Positions 15,544 to 18,392 of a DNA stretch of 18,392 nt are shown here, piece by piece (position 1 is the first letter of the stretch; every line of letters starts with the position of its first letter). Position numbers and translations under genes: made by a program. The stretch is from Phycisphaerales bacterium UBA2266. GTDB taxonomy: Bacteria; Planctomycetota; Phycisphaerae; Sedimentisphaerales; Anaerobacaceae. The notes beneath the pieces were generated by a model. That model worked only from the letters and a program-made list of their open reading frames with translations, ran no database searches and was not told where the DNA came from. Where the stretch lies: assembly GCA_002347125.1 (NCBI GenBank), contig DDXG01000092.1, positions 1-18,392 of the forward strand, read 5' to 3'.

Positions 15544-17403
15544 TTATTGCAGGTCGTACACGATGCTGTAAACTTCGCCGTCAAAGTCGGTCTTCACGTT
15601 GTATCCACTGTTCTGGAAGATGGCCAACATCGGCTTGTTGCCCGGCAGCACCTTGGCGCAGAACCGTTTGACGCCGCGCTGCCGGGCGACTTCCGTGATA
15701 TAGTCCAGCAGAAATGTGCCCATGCCCTTCTGTTGCCATTCATCCTGGACCACGAACGCCACTTCCGCCGTCTGCACCTTCTCATCCAGGAAGTACTGGG
15801 CGATGGCGACGACTTGCTCGCCGGCGGGCTTGGGCACAACGCCGACGATCGCAAGATCGCGTTCATAGTCGATCGTTGTCAGCCGCTGCACATCGCGATG
15901 CGGGAATGTCATCGTGTGCGTGAAATACCGTGTGTGCACGGACTCAGCGCTGAGCGAATACAGCATGTCGGAGAGTTCTTCTTCGTCCGTGGGCTTGACC
16001 GGGCGGAAGAATATCTCAGTTCCATCCCGAAGCGTGTCGTAACGCTCGAGTTCCTCGGGGTAGCGCACCTGCTCCCACGGCAGCTCGATCTGGTCCTCGT
16101 AGACGTATTTGTGGGCCTTGGCCGCCTGGAGTAGTTGCCTCCGGAATTTCGGGTGCGCGATATTGATCAAGTCCAAGGCCCTCTGGCGGATGCTCTTGCC
16201 GTGCAGGTAGGCCACGCCGAATTCGGTCACGACGTAATGCACGTCGCCCCGCGTTGTTACCACGCCGGCGCCTTCGGTGAGGCAGGCAACGATGCGGCTG
16301 ACCTCGCCGTGGCGGGCGGTCGAGGGCATGGCAATGATGGCCTTGCCCTCGCGGCTGCGGGCGGCCCCGCGGATGAAGTCCACCTGCCCCCCGATGCCGC
16401 TGTAGAACTTGTAGCCGAGCGAATCGGCACAAACCTGGCCGGTCAGGTCGATCTCCAGGCCGACGTTAATCGCCACGAGTTTCTCGTGCTGGGCGATGAT
16501 ATACGGGTCGTTCACGTACTCCGTTGGGTAGAACTCGAAGAACGGATTATGATGAATGTACTCGTAGAGCCTCTTGGAGCCCATGCAGAAACTGGCCACG
16601 ATCTTGCCGTTGTTGATGGTCTTCTTCGAACATGTGACGGCGCCGGAATCCACGAGCTTGATGATCCAGTCGCTGAACATCTCGGTGTGAATGCCCAGGT
16701 CCCGCTTGTCGACCAGATAGTCCGCGAGTACCTGGGGGATATTGCCGATACCGCATTCGATGGTGCTGCCGTCCTCCACCAGACCCGCTATGTTCTCACC
16801 GATCCGCTGCAAGATCTCGTCGGGCCCGGGAATCGGGATTTCGATAATCGGCTCGTCGTAGGGCACCAGAACGTCGATGTTGTTGATGTGCAGGAAGCTG
16901 TTGCCGTGCGTCCAAGGCATGTTCGCGTTGACTTGGGCGATGACGTATTTGGCGTTGGCCGCGGCGGACTTGACGATATCGACCGACACGCCCAGACTGC
17001 ACAGACCGTTGATATCCGGCGGCGTCACGCTGATCAGCGCCACATCGATGGGGATGCGCCCGGTCTCGAATTCCTCCGGTATTTCCGAAAGAAAGATGGG
17101 GGCGTAGTCGGCTACCCCTGAGGCGATCGCGTCGCGGACGTTCTCGGCGACAAAGAAGGTGCTCATCTTGAACTTGTCGCGAAACCGTTCATCCAGATAG
17201 GGCGCCGCGCCCATCGTCAGCAGGTGCAGGATGTGCGCGTCGTAGATGTGCGATGAATGCTCCACGAGGGTGTTGACCAGATGCTGGGGTTGGGCGCACC
17301 CGGTTCCGATGAAGATGCTATCGCCCGGACGGATCAGTTTCATTGCCGCCGCCGCGGTCTTGATCTTACCTGAATACTTCGACTGCCATTGCTCATTCTG
17401 CAT
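15544..17403 (-). CDS. Acetyl-CoA hydrolase/CoA-transferase fused to a GNAT acetyltransferase
   Basis: A 619-residue two-domain protein. Residues about 5-435 form an acetyl-CoA hydrolase/4-hydroxybutyrate CoA-transferase-type domain. Its landmarks are FIGTGCAQPQ (31-40), VSVTPPD-like ISVTPPDINGLCSLG (124-138), the CoA-binding loop ECGIGNIP (216-223), HTEMFSD (239-245), whose Glu241 sits where the covalent-thioester Glu lies in clostridial 4-hydroxybutyrate CoA-transferase, and GIGGQVDFIRGA (336-347). After a linker, residues about 460-619 form a GNAT domain opening EIFFRPVKPTDEEEL; the acetyl-CoA pyrophosphate loop is QQKGMG (557-562). The first domain should move CoA between acetate and another acid; the second should transfer acetyl to an amine, plausibly Lys621 of the neighbouring Acs. 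It begins 2 nt after the upstream stop, with GGAG 11 nt ahead. Both domains look intact. Fusions of this type exist in databases to my knowledge, but the physiological target is inference. Confidence 0.9.
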   Translation of the reverse strand: MQNEQWQSKYSGKIKTAAAAMKLIRPGDSIFIGTGCAQPQHLVNTLVEHSSHIYDAHILHLLTMGAAPYLDERFRDKFKMSTFFVAENVRDAIASGVADYAPIFLSEIPEEFETGRIPIDVALISVTPPDINGLCSLGVSVDIVKSAAANAKYVIAQVNANMPWTHGNSFLHINNIDVLVPYDEPIIEIPIPGPDEILQRIGENIAGLVEDGSTIECGIGNIPQVLADYLVDKRDLGIHTEMFSDWIIKLVDSGAVTCSKKTINNGKIVASFCMGSKRLYEYIHHNPFFEFYPTEYVNDPYIIAQHEKLVAINVGLEIDLTGQVCADSLGYKFYSGIGGQVDFIRGAARSREGKAIIAMPSTARHGEVSRIVACLTEGAGVVTTRGDVHYVVTEFGVAYLHGKSIRQRALDLINIAHPKFRRQLLQAAKAHKYVYEDQIELPWEQVRYPEELERYDTLRDGTEIFFRPVKPTDEEELSDMLYSLSAESVHTRYFTHTMTFPHRDVQRLTTIDYERDLAIVGVVPKPAGEQVVAIAQYFLDEKVQTAEVAFVVQDEWQQKGMGTFLLDYITEVARQRGVKRFCAKVLPGNKPMLAIFQNSGYNVKTDFDGEVYSIVYDLQ

Positions 17404-17405
17404 AG

Positions 17406-18392
17406 CTACTTGATCTCCACGCTGATCCGCGCATCGACGGCGATGGCTGTTGTGCCCCGCGGGCCGATCACGTACGGATTGATGTCCATCTCCTGAATCT
17501 GCGGAAACTCGGTGACAAGCTGGCTTAGCCGCTGCAAGCCCTCAGCCACCTCCTCGATGTCTACGCCCGCCTGTCCCCGTGCGCCCTTGAGCAGATGATA
17601 CGTCCGCGTGCTCTGGAGCATCTGTCTGGCTTCCTCGGCCGTCAAGGGCGCCAGATAGAACGACACGTCCTTGAGTACTTCGACCATGATTCCGCCCATG
17701 CCGAACATCATCAGCGGGCCGAAGTGCGGGTCCCGGCTCATCCCCAGGATCACCTCGCGGCCGCTGCGGCACATCTCCTGAACCAGGACGCCCAGGATAT
17801 GGGCGTCGGGTTTCTTCTTGGGAACACGGTACATCATCAGGTCGAACGCATCCCGGACGGCCTGCTCGTTGCTCAGGCCGATCTTGACGCCGCCGACATC
17901 GGACTTGTGCAGGATGTCCGGCGACCAGATTTTCAGAACTACGGGATAGCCCAGTTGATTGGCGATGCTCGCCGCCTGGTCGGCCGTGGTGGCGATGGAG
18001 CCCTTTGGCGTAAGGAAGCCGTAGGCCTCCAGGATTTCCTTCGATTCGGTCTCGCCGATTTCGCGGGCGCCTTGGCGGACGTGGCGGTCAATAATGTTCT
18101 CGACCTTGCGGCGATTAACAGGGAAGAGCTTGACCACCCGTTTGGGCCGCTGCCGCCACCGGATGTAGTCAACCATGACCTTGATGGTCTTGACGGCGCT
18201 CTCCGGGCTGTCGTATTGCGGTATATCGCCGGCTCGCAGCACCCGCACCCCTTCGTTGACCTTCGTCGCCCCCAGAAAACACGCCAGCACCGGTTTGCCG
18301 CCTTTGGCCCTTGCGATCTTCACAATCGCCTCGGCGGTCGCCCTGGCTTCGGTCATGGCCTGGGGGGTCAGCAGCACCAGCACGGTATCGAC
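17406..18392 (-). CDS. ADP-forming acyl-CoA synthetase, 3' part (cut by window edge)
   Basis: The C-terminal 328 residues of an NDP-forming acetyl-CoA synthetase-type protein; the frame is open to the window edge, so the start lies beyond 18392. Residues 1-95 (VDTVLVLLTPQAMTEA onward, with KPVLACFLG) are the end of the CoA-ligase alpha part. From about 110 comes the ATP-grasp beta part: ESKEILEAYGF, YPVVLKIWSPDILHKSDVGG, REVILGMSRDPHFGPLMMFG and DVSFYLAPLTAEEARQML, ending EMDINPYVIGPRG. Known enzymes interconvert acetyl-CoA + ADP + Pi with acetate + ATP. Full fused proteins are about 700 residues, so over half is missing here, including the phospho-His. It overlaps nothing but is separated by only 2 nt from the CoA-transferase-GNAT gene, so one operon is certain in practice. 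The same module is the N-terminal part of the Salmonella acetyltransferase Pat; here no GNAT follows in the same chain. Confidence 0.92.
   Translation of the reverse strand, partial: VDTVLVLLTPQAMTEARATAEAIVKIARAKGGKPVLACFLGATKVNEGVRVLRAGDIPQYDSPESAVKTIKVMVDYIRWRQRPKRVVKLFPVNRRKVENIIDRHVRQGAREIGETESKEILEAYGFLTPKGSIATTADQAASIANQLGYPVVLKIWSPDILHKSDVGGVKIGLSNEQAVRDAFDLMMYRVPKKKPDAHILGVLVQEMCRSGREVILGMSRDPHFGPLMMFGMGGIMVEVLKDVSFYLAPLTAEEARQMLQSTRTYHLLKGARGQAGVDIEEVAEGLQRLSQLVTEFPQIQEMDINPYVIGPRGTTAIAVDARISVEIK

Noticed and set aside
16135..17121. 328-residue plus-strand ORF opposite the CoA-transferase
   Set aside because: Antisense shadow; the minus-strand protein has intact motifs throughout.
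15490..17403. Frameshift or gene fusion artefact joining CoA-transferase and GNAT
   Set aside because: One continuous frame with a normal linker and both domains complete; no sign of a lost stop or repeat at the junction.

Overview
The window looks like a chromosomal stretch of a Gram-negative, GC-rich bacterium, most likely a planctomycete of the Phycisphaerae type. The evidence is two LptF/LptG lipopolysaccharide-export permeases, a probable outer-membrane beta-barrel, a lipoprotein signal, and dispersed short palindromes of the GGGCAGGATGCCC kind that I associate with planctomycete genomes. The taxonomic call is inference; no rRNA or tRNA gene is present.

Layout. Positions 1-585 hold repeats and, possibly, a degraded gene fragment, ending in a sigma70-like promoter. 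A secreted FG-GAP/VCBS beta-propeller protein (586-1779) is followed with essentially no gap by a ThiC-family radical-SAM enzyme (1782-3110). On the minus strand lie two LptF/LptG-type permeases (5966-4362, then 4254-3157), separated by a repeat-like inverted repeat. Next is a 245-bp spacer with a large imperfect inverted repeat around a palindromic repeat, and then a minus-strand lipoprotein made of 29 tandem TPRs (9286-6212). A 420-bp divergent region with a good promoter leads to a beta-barrel outer-membrane protein (9707-10492), which ends at a strong intrinsic terminator. A 377-bp region without a convincing gene follows.

The right-hand 7.5 kb is an acetate/acetyl-CoA locus. On the plus strand are AMP-forming acetyl-CoA synthetase (acs) and an OFA-family MFS transporter, with a 12-bp hairpin between them. 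Facing them on the minus strand is a tight operon: the 3' part of an ADP-forming acyl-CoA synthetase (cut by the window edge), an acetyl-CoA hydrolase/CoA-transferase fused to a C-terminal GNAT acetyltransferase, and an AcuC-type class I deacetylase with a TTG start.

Taken together, these genes encode three routes linking acetate and acetyl-CoA, a candidate carboxylate transporter, and the writer (GNAT) and eraser (AcuC) of the reversible lysine acetylation that in other bacteria switches Acs off and on. In Salmonella Pat, the GNAT is fused to an ADP-forming synthetase-like module; here it is fused to a CoA-transferase, and the synthetase is the next gene. This rearranged acetylation-switch locus is the most interesting system in the window.
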